Source: Echinicola vietnamensis DSM 17526
GTDB lineage: Bacteria > Bacteroidota > Bacteroidia > Cytophagales > Cyclobacteriaceae
NCBI RefSeq assembly: GCF_000325705.1
Contig: NC_019904.1
Coordinates: 2,854,001 to 2,918,000 of the forward strand
DNA: 64,000 nt
Direction: 5' to 3'
Below are positions 19,611 to 29,178 of this stretch, in pieces. The translations under genes were made by a program, and so were the position numbers. Below the pieces are notes generated by a model, which did not search any database, had not been told where the DNA came from, and was given only the letters and a program-made list of their open reading frames with translations. Each line of letters starts with the position of its first letter. Position 1 is the first letter of the stretch.

Positions 19611-20982
19611 ATTTTTCTAATCTTCTGTACAGGGATGCCCTGGTCAGTCCTAGTTCCTTTGCCGCCTTGGAGATATTCCCGCCGTTTTTATCAATGGCCT
19701 TTTGAATCACGTTTTTCTCGACTTCGTCCAAGTTTAAAGTGCCATTGGTTTTGACTTTTTCGGCCGAAGGTTTGGAAGAGAGAAAGAAGAAATCGCGACT
19801 GTCCAATTCCTGGCCCTCCGCCATGATGATGGCCCTTTCTATAGCGTGCTGTAATTCACGGATATTGCCCGGCCAACTATAATTTTGGAGCAATTGGATG
19901 GCTGCTGGTTTAAACCCGCTGAAATCCTTACGGTATTTCTTCGCATATACTTTCAGAAAGTGATTGGCCAGCAATGGTATATCGTCCTGCCGTTCCCGAA
20001 GAGGAGGGAGAAAGATCTCTACGGTATTGACACGGTAAAGTAAATCTTGCCGAAAGGTGTTTTCCATCACCATGTCGTGCACTTTCATGTTGGTGGCACA
20101 GATCAGCCTGATATCCACAGGGATGGATTTATTGGTTCCAATTCGAGTGACCTCACGTTTTTGGAGCACGGTAAGCAGCTTGGATTGGAGTGGCATGCTG
20201 AGGTTACCGATCTCATCCAAGAACAAGGTGCCCTTGTCGGCCACTTCAAAACGGCCCGCACGATCTTCCTTGGCATCGGTAAAAGCGCCCCTTTTGTGTC
20301 CGAAAAGCTCACTTTCAAACAAGGTCTCTGTGATGGCTCCCATGTCTACTCCCACAAATATCTCATCCCGACGGAGGGAACGGTCATGGATGGCCCGCGC
20401 GATGAGCTCTTTTCCTGTCCCATTTTCTCCCAATATCAGGACGTTGGCATCTGTTTGGGCTACCTTGTCGATGATGGAGAAAATATTTTTCATGGAGGAG
20501 CTTTGCCCGATGATTTCCGAAAAAGGCTTTTTCATATCAGCTTGGAGCTGCCGGGATTTTTGGGAAATATTGTCCACTTGGTCATAGCTCTCCTTAAGCC
20601 TGCTTGCAGCGCTTAACGTGGCCAATAACTTTTCGTTTTGCCATGGCTTTAGGATGAAGTCCGTAGCACCTTCTTTAAGCGCTTGCACGGCCATTTCTAC
20701 GTCACCAAAGGCGGTGATGAGAATGACAACTGCTTTGGGATCGATTTCCTTGATTTGCTTCAGCCAATGGAAGCCCTCTTTTCCAGAAGTCGTATCCTCC
20801 GTGAAATTCATGTCCAGTAGGATAACATCGTAATTGTTGTTGTTGACCAAAAAAGGAATCCTTCGCGGATCTTTTTCAATAGTTACTTCTTTAGCATATT
20901 TTTTTAGCAGCATCTTCGCTGCAAACAAGAGGTCTTCATTATCGTCTACGATCAATATTTTGCCTAAACTGGTGTCTTCCAT
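19600..20982 (-). CDS. NtrC-family sigma-54-dependent response regulator
   Basis: A 460-residue activator of sigma-54 RNA polymerase. From the ATG at 20980-20982: a receiver domain with phosphorylated Asp in VILLDMNF (D57), an AAA+ domain with Walker A GENGTGKE (about 185-192), LFLDEIGNL as Walker B, and a Fis-type helix-turn-helix at the C-terminus (NISKAAKELGLTRASLYRRL). The reading frame extends 8 codons upstream to a TTG, but the ATG matches the usual receiver start. The sigma-54 contact loop reads GAFTDA rather than GAFTGA. It overlaps the sensor kinase gene by 11 bases. Target genes are not identifiable here; no convincing -24/-12 promoter was found in the window. Confidence 0.93.
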   Translation of the reverse strand: MEDTSLGKILIVDDNEDLLFAAKMLLKKYAKEVTIEKDPRRIPFLVNNNNYDVILLDMNFTEDTTSGKEGFHWLKQIKEIDPKAVVILITAFGDVEMAVQALKEGATDFILKPWQNEKLLATLSAASRLKESYDQVDNISQKSRQLQADMKKPFSEIIGQSSSMKNIFSIIDKVAQTDANVLILGENGTGKELIARAIHDRSLRRDEIFVGVDMGAITETLFESELFGHKRGAFTDAKEDRAGRFEVADKGTLFLDEIGNLSMPLQSKLLTVLQKREVTRIGTNKSIPVDIRLICATNMKVHDMVMENTFRQDLLYRVNTVEIFLPPLRERQDDIPLLANHFLKVYAKKYRKDFSGFKPAAIQLLQNYSWPGNIRELQHAIERAIIMAEGQELDSRDFFFLSSKPSAEKVKTNGTLNLDEVEKNVIQKAIDKNGGNISKAAKELGLTRASLYRRLEKYGL

Positions 20983-21208
20983 TGGAGTATTGGTTTTGTG
21001 ATGCAAGTTGCCTTTGCTTTTGCTGAAATGATGCCATCTTTATAAATGCCCAATTTAACGAATTTAAACAGGTTTTTAAGAATTTATTGTTCGAAATTGA
21101 ACAAAAATAGATCGTTTTTGAACGGTTTTTAAATCAACCTCGGGATTCTTTTTTATCCCTTCCAAAAAGTATTACCTTTAGCGTTATTCACAAAAAAAGA
21201 AATAATAA

Positions 21209-21637
21209 ATGTCTGTAGCAACTAAAGGAAGTACCGTAAAAGTACATTACACTGGTAAGTTAAAAGACGGAACAGTATTCGACTCTTCAGAAAACAGAGA
21301 GCCACTTCAGTTTACAGTAGGCGATGGAAATATGATCAAAGGTTTTGACACTGCTGTTAGCGGTATGGAAGTGGGACAGGATAAAAGCATCACGATCCCT
21401 TGTGCCGAAGCATATGGTGATAAAAGAGACGATATGATGATCGATGTGCCTGTAGAGCAAGTGCCTGCAGACATTAAGCCTGAAGTAGGAATGGACCTGT
21501 CCATTCAGAACCAACAAGGACAGCCTGTGCCAGTAAAAGTGGTACACGTGGACGAACAAAAGATCACTTTGGACGCCAATCACCCACTTGCAGGGGAAGA
21601 TTTGGTATTTGATATCAAATTGGTGGAAGTAGGTTAA
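21209..21637 (+). CDS. SlyD-like FKBP-type peptidyl-prolyl cis-trans isomerase
   Basis: A 142-residue FKBP-type proline isomerase and chaperone of the SlyD subgroup. The FKBP half starts VKVHYTGKLKDGTVFDSS and contains MIKGFDTAVSGMEVG; the insert-in-flap region spans roughly 70-125 (AYGDKRDDMMIDVP). Unlike E. coli SlyD it has no C-terminal His/Cys-rich metal tail, stopping after FDIKLVEVG. There is no signal peptide, so it is cytoplasmic. It is transcribed divergently from the two-component pair and ends at a bidirectional terminator. A TACCTTTA element (21173-21180) may be its -7 region. Confidence 0.93.
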   Translation: MSVATKGSTVKVHYTGKLKDGTVFDSSENREPLQFTVGDGNMIKGFDTAVSGMEVGQDKSITIPCAEAYGDKRDDMMIDVPVEQVPADIKPEVGMDLSIQNQQGQPVPVKVVHVDEQKITLDANHPLAGEDLVFDIKLVEVG

Positions 21638-21664
21638 GAAACCGAATGCTTAACCATGAAATTC

Positions 21665-21695
21665 AAAAGCCCGGATTGTCCGGGCTTTTTTTATT
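21665..21695. terminator. Bidirectional terminator between FKBP gene and convergent small gene
   Basis: An 11-pair perfect stem (21665-21675 with 21679-21689) with a 3-base loop is flanked by A-run and T-run, so it can stop transcription from both sides. The T-run overlaps the stop codon of the minus-strand gene. Confidence 0.85.
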
Positions 21696-22167
21696 TTTCT
21701 AATGTACTGTCTCTTTTATGATCAGATGTGGTTTTGGAACGGGCCACATCATGTTTTTTGACCCCTTGCGGATTGGCATAGATGCTCTTCGTCTTATTGT
21801 ATTTGGAATTGCCCACTTCCACCACAAACAATTCACTGGTAATGTGCGAAAAATCGTAGGTCTTTTGCTTTCCGTCTTTGGGCTTTATCGTGTCCTCCAT
21901 GATTAGGTTGCCGATGATGTCAAATATCTTTACAGCGGTGTTCTGCTGCACATCGTCCTCTAAAATGATCTTGAATTTTTTAGAACCGGTAGATTTTAGG
22001 TTGAAATCTACATCAGGCTTGTTCAAGTTCTTGGGGAAAATAATATTGTTCTCCGATTTCTTGAGGAAATTTTGGGCATAAAATTCCCTGACCGTACCGG
22101 TAAAAACCAGTAGCGCTATGGCCAGTAAAATGATATGTATAGTCTTTCTTAGTAAATGTTTTCTCAT
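21691..22167 (-). CDS. Small membrane-anchored protein with T9SS-tail-like beta domain, function unknown
   Basis: About 158 residues from the ATG at 22165-22167 (the frame opens six codons earlier). An N-terminal hydrophobic helix (HIILLAIALLVFTGTV) is followed by a stretch that reads like the beta-sandwich of Por-secretion C-terminal domains: FKIILEDDVQQNTAVKIFD, then IGNLIMEDTI and a HITSELFVVEV strand. The C-terminus is basic and likely disordered. It is not a true sorting signal, because the fold is central rather than attached to a large cargo. I do not recognise a named family. It stands alone, convergent to the FKBP gene. Confidence 0.55.
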   Translation of the reverse strand: MRKHLLRKTIHIILLAIALLVFTGTVREFYAQNFLKKSENNIIFPKNLNKPDVDFNLKSTGSKKFKIILEDDVQQNTAVKIFDIIGNLIMEDTIKPKDGKQKTYDFSHITSELFVVEVGNSKYNKTKSIYANPQGVKKHDVARSKTTSDHKRDSTLEK

Positions 22168-22376
22168 CGGGTCGCAAAATTGCAAAAATCAATCCAGATT
22201 TCGAATGAAAATCGGGTTTTTATTGAAAATATTCTAAAAAATCTAGTAATTCTGATGAAAAAAACCAACTGAGTGCTGTATATCCAGCTAAAAGTGCGGA
22301 TAATATTTTGTTTTATGCGGATGATTTTACAGAGGCACCTGTGTTAAAACTGGTTAAAACTGTGGATTATGGGGAC

Positions 22377-23207
22377 TCACTTGGTCCATTCGAACAGATT
22401 GTCAGGAATTGTATAGGTGTCCAAACGTCCTTTTGAGTAAAAACTCATGACACTTTTGCCAATGGCTACGGCAGGAGCTTTCACGGGGGCTTTTACCTTT
22501 TTTGATTTACCTGACAAATAATCCGTGATCACGAGGATCTCCTCATCCATATGTAAGAGAAAATTGCTGTGAAATGCGAGCTTTTGATGTGTGATAATGG
22601 GTAAAAAACCTATAAAGTTGCTTTGATTGTCCAATAGGTAAATTCCCTTGTTTTGGACATTGATAAAGACGGTGTTTTTATATTCCACGATTTCTTCCAC
22701 TGTCCACTCTCCATCAGCGATAAGGAGGTTTAATGGCTGGTCCTGAAGCACAGTACTCCTTTGGTAATCCCATTGGATCAGATGGTAATTGGTCTCGTCA
22801 AAGAGCCAGATTTTAAGGTTATTGCCCAAGGAAGCGGCACGGATATTCCCGAATTCAGGTGCATTCAAACGTGACGAGTAAAGCGGGTTCAAAAACCGAT
22901 CTAGAAGTTCAATGCGTTGGAGATCACGCGAAAAGGTAAAGATGTTGACGGTTTTGGCAGCTTCCAATTGCTGTAGGGAGCCTTGATAGGCCGGGGAATA
23001 ATTATTGCTGGAATCGGCAGTTAAATTGTAGCGGACGGTGACATTGCCTTTTTGGTCCGAAAAGAACAGGTTGTCTTCATTGTCAAAATCAACTAATCCC
23101 AAGGAGGGAAAGGTGTCTGAAAAGGTGTTTTCCCAGTTGATTTCCTGGGCTTGGGAAAGCGGCAAATGAAACAGTACTGCCCAAAGGAAAAACAAAAACA
23201 ACTTCAT
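22377..23207 (-). CDS. Secreted beta-propeller-like protein, function unknown
   Basis: A 276-residue protein with a signal peptide (ends LSQAQ). The rest is built of short beta-strand-rich segments with regularly spaced aromatic residues (NLKIWLFDETNYHLIQWD, NKGIYLLDNQSNFIGFL, KSVMSFYSKGRLDTYTI), suggesting a single small propeller. No catalytic motif is evident. It overlaps the lpxH stop codon by four bases (ATGA), so its translation is coupled to LpxH, hinting at an envelope-related role. The function is not known. Confidence 0.6.
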   Translation of the reverse strand: MKLFLFFLWAVLFHLPLSQAQEINWENTFSDTFPSLGLVDFDNEDNLFFSDQKGNVTVRYNLTADSSNNYSPAYQGSLQQLEAAKTVNIFTFSRDLQRIELLDRFLNPLYSSRLNAPEFGNIRAASLGNNLKIWLFDETNYHLIQWDYQRSTVLQDQPLNLLIADGEWTVEEIVEYKNTVFINVQNKGIYLLDNQSNFIGFLPIITHQKLAFHSNFLLHMDEEILVITDYLSGKSKKVKAPVKAPAVAIGKSVMSFYSKGRLDTYTIPDNLFEWTK

Positions 23208-23968
23208 TCCTCAAATATCGCTAATTGAAAATTATCGCCATCAAAAACACCATAGGTATATTGACTGACCCATTCACCCAAATTGTAGTACATTGACTGG
23301 TCTCCTACTTCCAGGGATAGCGGCAAATGTCGGTGTCCGAAAACGTAGTAATCAAAATGCATCTTTTTTTCCACATCCTTACAATATTGCCATAGCCATT
23401 CATCCTTTCCCTTGAAAGCATCCTCGTTTTTGGCTTGGTTGCTGATACGACTGCTTCCAGACCATTTTTGCGCAATTCTGATGCCGATATCCGGATGAAG
23501 CCACCTGAACAGTCCTTGGCAAAATTTATTCGTGAATACTTTTTTCAGGAGTTTGTATTGTTTGTCTCCTGGCCCTAGTCCATCTCCATGGCCGATTAAT
23601 AATTTTTTGTGGTTGATCTCAACGGTGATGGGGGTATGGTAAACAGGAATGCCCAGTTCTTCCGTGAAATAATCCTTCATCCACAGGTCATGGTTTCCGG
23701 TGAAAAAGATCACTGGAATACCTTTGTCCCTCAGCTGGGAAATTTTACTGATAAATTTTATGAACCCCTTTGGAATGACGGTTTTGTATTCAAACCAGAA
23801 GTCGAAGATATCCCCAACCAGAAAAATAGCTGCCGCATCATCTTCAATCTCATGGAGCCATCGGATGATTTTGTCCTCTCTTTTTTTACTGGTATGGTGG
23901 TCTGGGGCCCCAAGATGGAAATCAGATGCAAAAAATACTTTTTTATGGGGAGATAACTGAATGTTCAT
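23204..23968 (-). CDS. UDP-2,3-diacylglucosamine diphosphatase (LpxH-type)
   Basis: This metallophosphoesterase cleaves UDP-2,3-diacylglucosamine to lipid X and UMP in lipid A synthesis. Metal-binding blocks appear in the canonical LpxH order: SDFHLG (D16, H18), VGDIFDFWFEY, TGNHDLWM, IGHGDGLGPGD and FGHRHLP. The ATG at 23966-23968 begins MNIQLSPHKK, and the longer frame to 24022 would start at a TTG with no homology, so the shorter form is preferred (254 residues). It overlaps the propeller-like gene by four bases. This is the copy I consider the true lpxH. Confidence 0.88.
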   Translation of the reverse strand: MNIQLSPHKKVFFASDFHLGAPDHHTSKKREDKIIRWLHEIEDDAAAIFLVGDIFDFWFEYKTVIPKGFIKFISKISQLRDKGIPVIFFTGNHDLWMKDYFTEELGIPVYHTPITVEINHKKLLIGHGDGLGPGDKQYKLLKKVFTNKFCQGLFRWLHPDIGIRIAQKWSGSSRISNQAKNEDAFKGKDEWLWQYCKDVEKKMHFDYYVFGHRHLPLSLEVGDQSMYYNLGEWVSQYTYGVFDGDNFQLAIFEE

Positions 23969-24137
23969 GGAACGCTTGAGGTATGCCAAAGGAAGATCAA
24001 TGAATGAAAGACCTGGTGACAAGTCCTCCGTGGTGATCTTTTGGCCGTTAAATTTAATATTGATGATTTGCCAAAATTAGCAATCTTTTGAGATTACCAA
24101 AACGGGGAAGGGCTGGATAAGGTGTAGGGCTACAACC

Positions 24138-24170
24138 AAAAAGGCTTCCCATGTTATCTGGGAAGCCTTT
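24138..24170 (-). terminator. Intrinsic terminator after ftsH
   Basis: An 11-pair perfect stem (24140-24150 with 24160-24170) with a 9-base loop; on the minus strand it is followed by a short T-run. Confidence 0.7.
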
Positions 24171-24196
24171 ATTAAATTTATAAATAAGGATAATCC

Positions 24197-26242
24197 TTAA
24201 TCTTTTTTCTCACTGAGGCTTTCCTCTACATCGGAGGAGTCGTCATCAGATGAATCGGAGGATTTTTCAGCATCTTTTTCTACTTTGTCTACCTTTTTGG
24301 TAAAGGCCTCATAAGTGGTTTCCTTATCAAAAGGACGCTTTCCGATGAGTTTTTCTAGATCAGATTGGAAGATGATCTCCTTCTCCAATAGCTCTTGGGC
24401 CAATTTCTCCAGTTCTGGTTTACGTTGGTTCAGAAGCTGCTTGGTCCTATCGTAAGCGAAGGTGATCAATTTCCTTACTTCTTCGTCGATGGTTTCGGCC
24501 GTTGACTCTGAATAAGGTTTGTCAAATTTATATTCACTTCCCTTACTGTCGTAGAAAGATACGTTTCCGATTTTATCATTCATCCCGTAAACAGAAACGA
24601 TGCTGTAGGCCATTTTTGTCACACGTTCCAGGTCACTTAGTGCACCGGTGGAGATTTTACCAAAGATGATTTCTTCTGCCGCACGGCCTCCCAAGGTCAT
24701 GCACATCTCATCGATCAGCTGCTCTGTTTGGTAGAGGAACTGCTCTTTTGGCAGGTATTGGGCATAGCCAAGTGCGGCAATGCCACGGGGAACTATACTT
24801 ACTTTTACCAATGGATCGGCGTGCTCCAGGAACCAACCGGCAACAGCGTGACCAGCTTCGTGATACGCGACGATTTGCTTCTCCTCAGGAGAGATAATCT
24901 TGTTTTTCTTCTCCAGTCCACCAATGACACGGTCCACCGCATCTTGGAAGTCCTGCATGTCTACAGCCGCTTTGTTTCTTCTGGCAGCAATCAATGCTGC
25001 TTCATTACAAACATTGGCAATTTCCGCACCCGCAAAACCTGGCGTCTGGGCGGCCAATTTTTTAGGATCGATATCAGAATTGGTTTTGATGGGTGCCAAG
25101 TGAACCTTGAAGATGGCTTCACGCCCGACGATATCCGGTTTGTCAATGCTGATTTGTCGGTCAAATCGTCCCGGTCTTAGCAAGGCACTGTCCAGTACGT
25201 CCGGACGGTTGGTGGCGGCGAGTACGATAACACCTGTATCGGTACCAAAACCATCCATCTCTACCAATAGGGAATTCAGTGTGTTTTCTCTTTCATCATT
25301 GGAACCCGGCATTTGACCTTTGCCCCTAGATCGACCAATAGCGTCAATTTCATCAATAAAGATGATACACGGTGCTTTTTCTTTAGCTTGTTTAAAGAGG
25401 TCACGAACCCTGGCCGCTCCGACCCCTACAAACATTTCTACGAAGTCAGATCCTGACAAGGTGAAGAACGGTACGCCCGCTTCTCCAGCCACGGCTTTTG
25501 CCAATAGGGTTTTACCAGTACCGGGAGGGCCTACCAAAAGTGCTCCTTTAGGGATTTTTCCTCCTAGCTTGGTGAATTTGGAAGGGTTTTTAAGGAATTC
25601 CACGATTTCCTGAACTTCCTCTTTGGCTTCATCCAATCCGGCGACATTACCAAAGGTAATTTTCACTTTGTTTTCTGCGTCAAACAGCTGGGCCTTGGAT
25701 TTGCCTACGTTGAAAATTTGGCCTCCAGGACCACTAGGGCCAGCCATTCTTCTCATCATGATCCAAAAGAGGAAGAATACCAGCAGCAGGAATCCAAAGC
25801 TACCAAACCAATTGCCCCAGCTTTCTTCAGCATGGGCCTCATAGCCAATTTGATCCTCTTCTGGAAGCTTGGCTTCCAATGCTTCAAATTTCTCAATAAA
25901 ATTATCTACCGAAGGTACCGTCACCCGATAATGGGGACCCGTAGGATTGAAGAAAGGATTTTGGGATTCCAGTTCGTCCTTGTATCGTTGGTTTTGTAAA
26001 GCGTCTTCCTTCAGGGTGACTTCTACGTAGTTTTGGTTGTAGATCACCTCTACTTTTTTGACATCGTTACTAAGCACCATGTCCTCAAACCGTTTCTGTG
26101 TGATTTCAATCATGGCACTACGCTGGTTAAACCAGGTGATGCCGATCAGCACAATGACCGCAGTGACAATCAGCCACAGTTGGAAATTGGGCTTCTGAGG
26201 AGGTTTGGGAATGAACTTTTTATTTTTGTTTTTATCACTCAT
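24197..26242 (-). CDS. ftsH: ATP-dependent zinc metalloprotease FtsH
   Basis: This membrane-anchored AAA+ protease hexamer degrades misfolded membrane proteins and regulatory substrates. At 681 residues it has a normal length. Two transmembrane helices (about 20-38 and 147-163) flank a periplasmic domain. The AAA+ domain shows Walker A GPPGTGKT (238-245), Walker B IIFIDE (293-298) and the arginine region RPGRFDRQ. The zinc-binding HEAGH (461-465) marks the M41 peptidase domain. The C-terminus is acidic, rich in Ser and Asp. It follows rsfS by 63 bases on the same strand. Confidence 0.98.
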   Translation of the reverse strand: MSDKNKNKKFIPKPPQKPNFQLWLIVTAVIVLIGITWFNQRSAMIEITQKRFEDMVLSNDVKKVEVIYNQNYVEVTLKEDALQNQRYKDELESQNPFFNPTGPHYRVTVPSVDNFIEKFEALEAKLPEEDQIGYEAHAEESWGNWFGSFGFLLLVFFLFWIMMRRMAGPSGPGGQIFNVGKSKAQLFDAENKVKITFGNVAGLDEAKEEVQEIVEFLKNPSKFTKLGGKIPKGALLVGPPGTGKTLLAKAVAGEAGVPFFTLSGSDFVEMFVGVGAARVRDLFKQAKEKAPCIIFIDEIDAIGRSRGKGQMPGSNDERENTLNSLLVEMDGFGTDTGVIVLAATNRPDVLDSALLRPGRFDRQISIDKPDIVGREAIFKVHLAPIKTNSDIDPKKLAAQTPGFAGAEIANVCNEAALIAARRNKAAVDMQDFQDAVDRVIGGLEKKNKIISPEEKQIVAYHEAGHAVAGWFLEHADPLVKVSIVPRGIAALGYAQYLPKEQFLYQTEQLIDEMCMTLGGRAAEEIIFGKISTGALSDLERVTKMAYSIVSVYGMNDKIGNVSFYDSKGSEYKFDKPYSESTAETIDEEVRKLITFAYDRTKQLLNQRKPELEKLAQELLEKEIIFQSDLEKLIGKRPFDKETTYEAFTKKVDKVEKDAEKSSDSSDDDSSDVEESLSEKKD

Positions 26243-26305
26243 CGTTTAATAATTAATTCAATGACTTTAGGTACAACGAATTGAAAAAATGAAAGTTTAC
26301 CAGAC

Positions 26306-26653
26306 TTAACTTATTTCAGTGATTTTGGCATCACCCCACAGTTCTTCAAGTCCGTAAAATTCTCTTTTATCTTTTAAGAAAATATGCGCCACCACGTCAA
26401 TGTAATCTACCAAGACCCATTGATTGGTGCGCTTTCCTTCATTTCTCCAGGGTTTTTCTTTATGGGATTTGTAAACTTCTTCTTCTACCGCATCAGATAT
26501 TGCCTCGATCTGTTTGTCAGATGAGCCTGAACAAATCACAAAAAAATCAGAAACAGAATTGTTAATTTCCCGCAAATCCATCACCACGATATCGGAAGCT
26601 TTTTTATCTTCCATTCCTTTTACGATTATTTTACTCAGCTCTTCTGCTGTCAT
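26306..26653 (-). CDS. rsfS: Ribosome silencing factor RsfS
   Basis: A 115-residue RsfS/Iojap protein. It binds L14 on the 50S subunit and blocks subunit joining when nutrients are scarce. Features typical of the family are SDFFVICSGSSDKQIEAI and WVLVDYIDVVAHIFL with EFYGLEELWGDA at the C-terminus. It is divergent from birA and 63 bases upstream of ftsH, an order common in Bacteroidota. Confidence 0.95.
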   Translation of the reverse strand: MTAEELSKIIVKGMEDKKASDIVVMDLREINNSVSDFFVICSGSSDKQIEAISDAVEEEVYKSHKEKPWRNEGKRTNQWVLVDYIDVVAHIFLKDKREFYGLEELWGDAKITEIS

Positions 26654-26741
26654 ACTTTTTGTTTGTAATTTTACTTTTCATTTAAGCGTTACAATAAAAG
26701 GCTAAATATCCTTATTGTACGACAAAATAACTAATTATTTT

Positions 26742-27500
26742 ATGCATAAAATCCTTGCCAATACTGTTTTTCTCGGTAAAGATATCATTTACATGACAGA
26801 GTGTCATTCTACCAATGATGTCGCAGCTGCCAAAATCAAGGATGGGACCGCCCGGGAAGGTAGCATTGTCCTTACTGACACACAAACCAAAGGCAGGGGA
26901 CAACGGGGAAACAGGTGGTACAGTGAGCCCGGAAAGAACCTTACGTTTTCGCTCGTACTGGCTCCAACGTTTATGGCTCCAGGGGCCCAGTTTGACCTAA
27001 ATCGGATGGTGGCGCTGGCCGTTAAAGAGGCCTTAAGCCGCTATTCAGAAGGTATAAAGGTGAAATGGCCCAATGATATTGTCCACAAGGATGGTGGGAA
27101 GTTGGGAGGGATTTTAATAGAAAATAACCTGACACAATCCCGCATCGAAACGTCCGTGGTGGGCATTGGGCTTAACCTAAACCAAGTGGATTTTGCCTTT
27201 CCCGGCCCTACTTCCGTAGCCGTTTTGTCAGGGCATCAGGTCGATAAGTGGGAAATGGTATCGAATATCCTCGGGGAATTAGAAAAGCGATACATTCACT
27301 TAAAGAAGGGAGACAGGAAATCACTGGAAGATGAATATTGGGATAACCTGTACCGGAGAGGGGAATGGGCAACCTATGAAGACAGTGCTGGTGTTTTCCA
27401 AGGGATGATCACAGGACTAACCAAGGAAGGGCGATTGATCATTACGAATCAGCAAGGAAAAGAAAACCATTATGCATTTAAGGAAGTTAAATTTCTGTGA
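26742..27500 (+). CDS. birA: Biotin-[acetyl-CoA-carboxylase] ligase, monofunctional
   Basis: This enzyme activates biotin with ATP and attaches it to the carboxyl-carrier protein. The visible signatures are ECHSTNDVA, GRGQRGNRWYSEPGKN (the biotinyl-adenylate loop), KVKWPNDIV and GGKLGGILIEN. It lacks the N-terminal helix-turn-helix of E. coli BirA, so it cannot act as the repressor. The frame starts at a TTG (26715), but the ATG at 26742 matches the family N-terminus better. It diverges from rsfS. Confidence 0.93.
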   Translation: MHKILANTVFLGKDIIYMTECHSTNDVAAAKIKDGTAREGSIVLTDTQTKGRGQRGNRWYSEPGKNLTFSLVLAPTFMAPGAQFDLNRMVALAVKEALSRYSEGIKVKWPNDIVHKDGGKLGGILIENNLTQSRIETSVVGIGLNLNQVDFAFPGPTSVAVLSGHQVDKWEMVSNILGELEKRYIHLKKGDRKSLEDEYWDNLYRRGEWATYEDSAGVFQGMITGLTKEGRLIITNQQGKENHYAFKEVKFL

Positions 27501-27511
27501 GCGAGGTAATA

Positions 27512-27543
27512 TTTCATAATGTCTTTAGGATTGAGTAAATTTG
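27512..27543 (+). promoter_or_regulatory. Candidate Bacteroidota-type promoter for ahcY
   Basis: TAAATTTG (27536-27543) exactly matches the Bacteroidota -7 consensus TAnnTTTG. A TTTC (27512-27515) lies 20 bases upstream, close to the -33 TTTG. The ATG follows 33 bases later. Confidence 0.45.
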
Positions 27544-27576
27544 TGTGCTGAAAATTTTGATAAAAATCATAACTAC

Positions 27577-28893
27577 ATGTCAGAAACTAAATCAAAGTAC
27601 GTCAAGTATAAAGTAAAAGATATTTCTTTGGCCGATTGGGGACGCAAAGAAATCAGATTGGCGGAGGCCGAAATGCCGGGTCTAATGGCATTGAGGGCTG
27701 AGTATGGAGCTTCTAAGCCGCTTCAGGGCGCGCGCATAGCAGGATGTTTGCACATGACCATCCAAACGGCCGTGTTGATCGAAACCTTGGTAGCACTGGG
27801 TGCAGAGGTGACATGGTCTTCCTGTAACATTTTTTCCACTCAAGACCATGCCGCTGCTGCGATTGCCGCTGCTGGCATTCCAGTTTATGCCTGGAAGGGC
27901 ATGAACGAGGAAGAATTTGATTGGTGTATCGAACAAACCTTGTTCTTCGGCGAAGATAAGCAGCCATTGAACATGATCTTGGACGATGGTGGGGATTTGA
28001 CCAATATGGTCTTGGACAAATATCCTGAGCTGGTGCAAGGAATCAAAGGGGTGTCCGAAGAGACAACAACAGGTGTTCATCGACTTTATGAGCGCATGAA
28101 AAACGGTACCCTTCCTATGCCTGCCATTAATGTGAACGATTCCGTGACCAAGTCCAAGTTTGACAACAAATACGGATGTAAGGAGTCTTTGGTGGATGCG
28201 ATCAGAAGGGCTACTGATGTGATGCTGGCAGGTAAAGTGGCTGTAGTGGCCGGTTACGGTGATGTAGGGAAAGGTTCTGCGGCTTCATTGAGAGGTGCAG
28301 GAGCTCGGGTAATCGTGACCGAAATCGATCCCATCTGTGCGTTACAGGCTTCCATGGATGGTTTTGAAGTGAAGAAAATGATCAATGCTGCTGCTGAAGC
28401 GGATATTGTCGTAACGGCTACAGGAAATAAGGATATCATCACCGGCGAGCATTTCAAAGTGATGAAAGATAAAACCATCGTGTGTAATATTGGCCATTTC
28501 GATAACGAAATTGATGTGGCTTGGCTGAATGAAAACTTTGGCGATACCAAGGATGAAATCAAGCCGCAGGTGGATCTTTACAATGTGAACGGTAATGACA
28601 TTATCCTTTTGGCGGAAGGTAGACTAGTGAACCTGGGTTGTGCCACGGGACACCCTTCTTTTGTGATGTCCAACTCATTTACCAACCAGACCTTGGCCCA
28701 GATGGAGCTTTGGAACAATACCGATCAATACGAAAATAAGGTGTATGTGCTTCCTAAGCATTTGGATGAAAAGGTAGCTGCGTTGCACTTGGGTAAATTG
28801 AGCGTGGAGCTGGATGAGCTTACCGAAGATCAAGCCAAGTATATCGGCGTGGAAGTGGCTGGTCCATTCAAACCTGATTATTACAGGTATTAA
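27577..28893 (+). CDS. ahcY: Adenosylhomocysteinase (S-adenosylhomocysteine hydrolase)
   Basis: This cytosolic NAD-dependent enzyme splits S-adenosylhomocysteine into adenosine and homocysteine and so sustains methylation. The NAD-binding motif GYGDVGKG (226-233) and [16 protein letters not shown] are conserved, as is the C-terminus PFKPDYYRY. The ATG at 27577 ([10 protein letters not shown]) gives 438 residues, the normal length; the frame opens earlier at a TTG. Transcription probably ends in the palindromic element beginning 23 bases downstream. Confidence 0.97.
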   Translation: MSETKSKYVKYKVKDISLADWGRKEIRLAEAEMPGLMALRAEYGASKPLQGARIAGCLHMTIQTAVLIETLVALGAEVTWSSCNIFSTQDHAAAAIAAAGIPVYAWKGMNEEEFDWCIEQTLFFGEDKQPLNMILDDGGDLTNMVLDKYPELVQGIKGVSEETTTGVHRLYERMKNGTLPMPAINVNDSVTKSKFDNKYGCKESLVDAIRRATDVMLAGKVAVVAGYGDVGKGSAASLRGAGARVIVTEIDPICALQASMDGFEVKKMINAAAEADIVVTATGNKDIITGEHFKVMKDKTIVCNIGHFDNEIDVAWLNENFGDTKDEIKPQVDLYNVNGNDIILLAEGRLVNLGCATGHPSFVMSNSFTNQTLAQMELWNNTDQYENKVYVLPKHLDEKVAALHLGKLSVELDELTEDQAKYIGVEVAGPFKPDYYRY

Positions 28894-28915
28894 CCTGACC
28901 CACTTTTCATAATAG

Positions 28916-29005
28916 AAAGGGGCTGTTTCATAAGTCACATGATGTCGCTAAGATTCCGGAATCTGTCGGAGTCAAAGTAGTCTGGACTTTTGGAGCAGCC
29001 TCTTT
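28916..29005 (+). repeat. Imperfect inverted-repeat element, possible MITE or terminator
   Basis: The arms 28916-28936 and 28985-29005 pair with a few mismatches (GGCTGTTTCATAAGTC against the complement of GACTTTTGGAGCAGCC). Between them is the perfect 14-base palindrome AGATTCCGGAATCT (28951-28964). Eight T residues follow the right arm, so it can also serve as the ahcY terminator. The arm sequence GGCTGTTTCA resembles ends of small mobile elements; no transposase is present. Confidence 0.45.
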
Positions 29006-29089
29006 TTTTTGGATCAAGTAATATTTCAGGGGGGGCGAATGTTGACATGGTCTTATGAAAAAATGTTCCTATTTGCATTTATATCTGCC

Positions 29090-29178
29090 GTTCCTACGGA
29101 ACTTACCCTTTTGTGTGTAATCATTTTTGTTGCAGGTTGTCACCTGTACCTTCTATATGACCCTCCGCCAAAGGCGGA
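29090..29178. repeat. Cluster of three small hairpins, REP-like
   Basis: Three compact palindromes follow one another: GTTCCTACGGAAC (29090-29102), CAGGTTGTCACCTG (29133-29146) and TCCGCCAAAGGCGGA (29164-29178). Such clustered short hairpins in a non-coding region resemble REP/BIME-type elements. Whether other copies exist in the genome cannot be seen here. Confidence 0.4.

Noticed and set aside
20047..20616. Open frames on the plus strand inside the NtrC-family gene
   Set aside because: They overlap the AAA+ domain in antisense and show no homology-like motifs.
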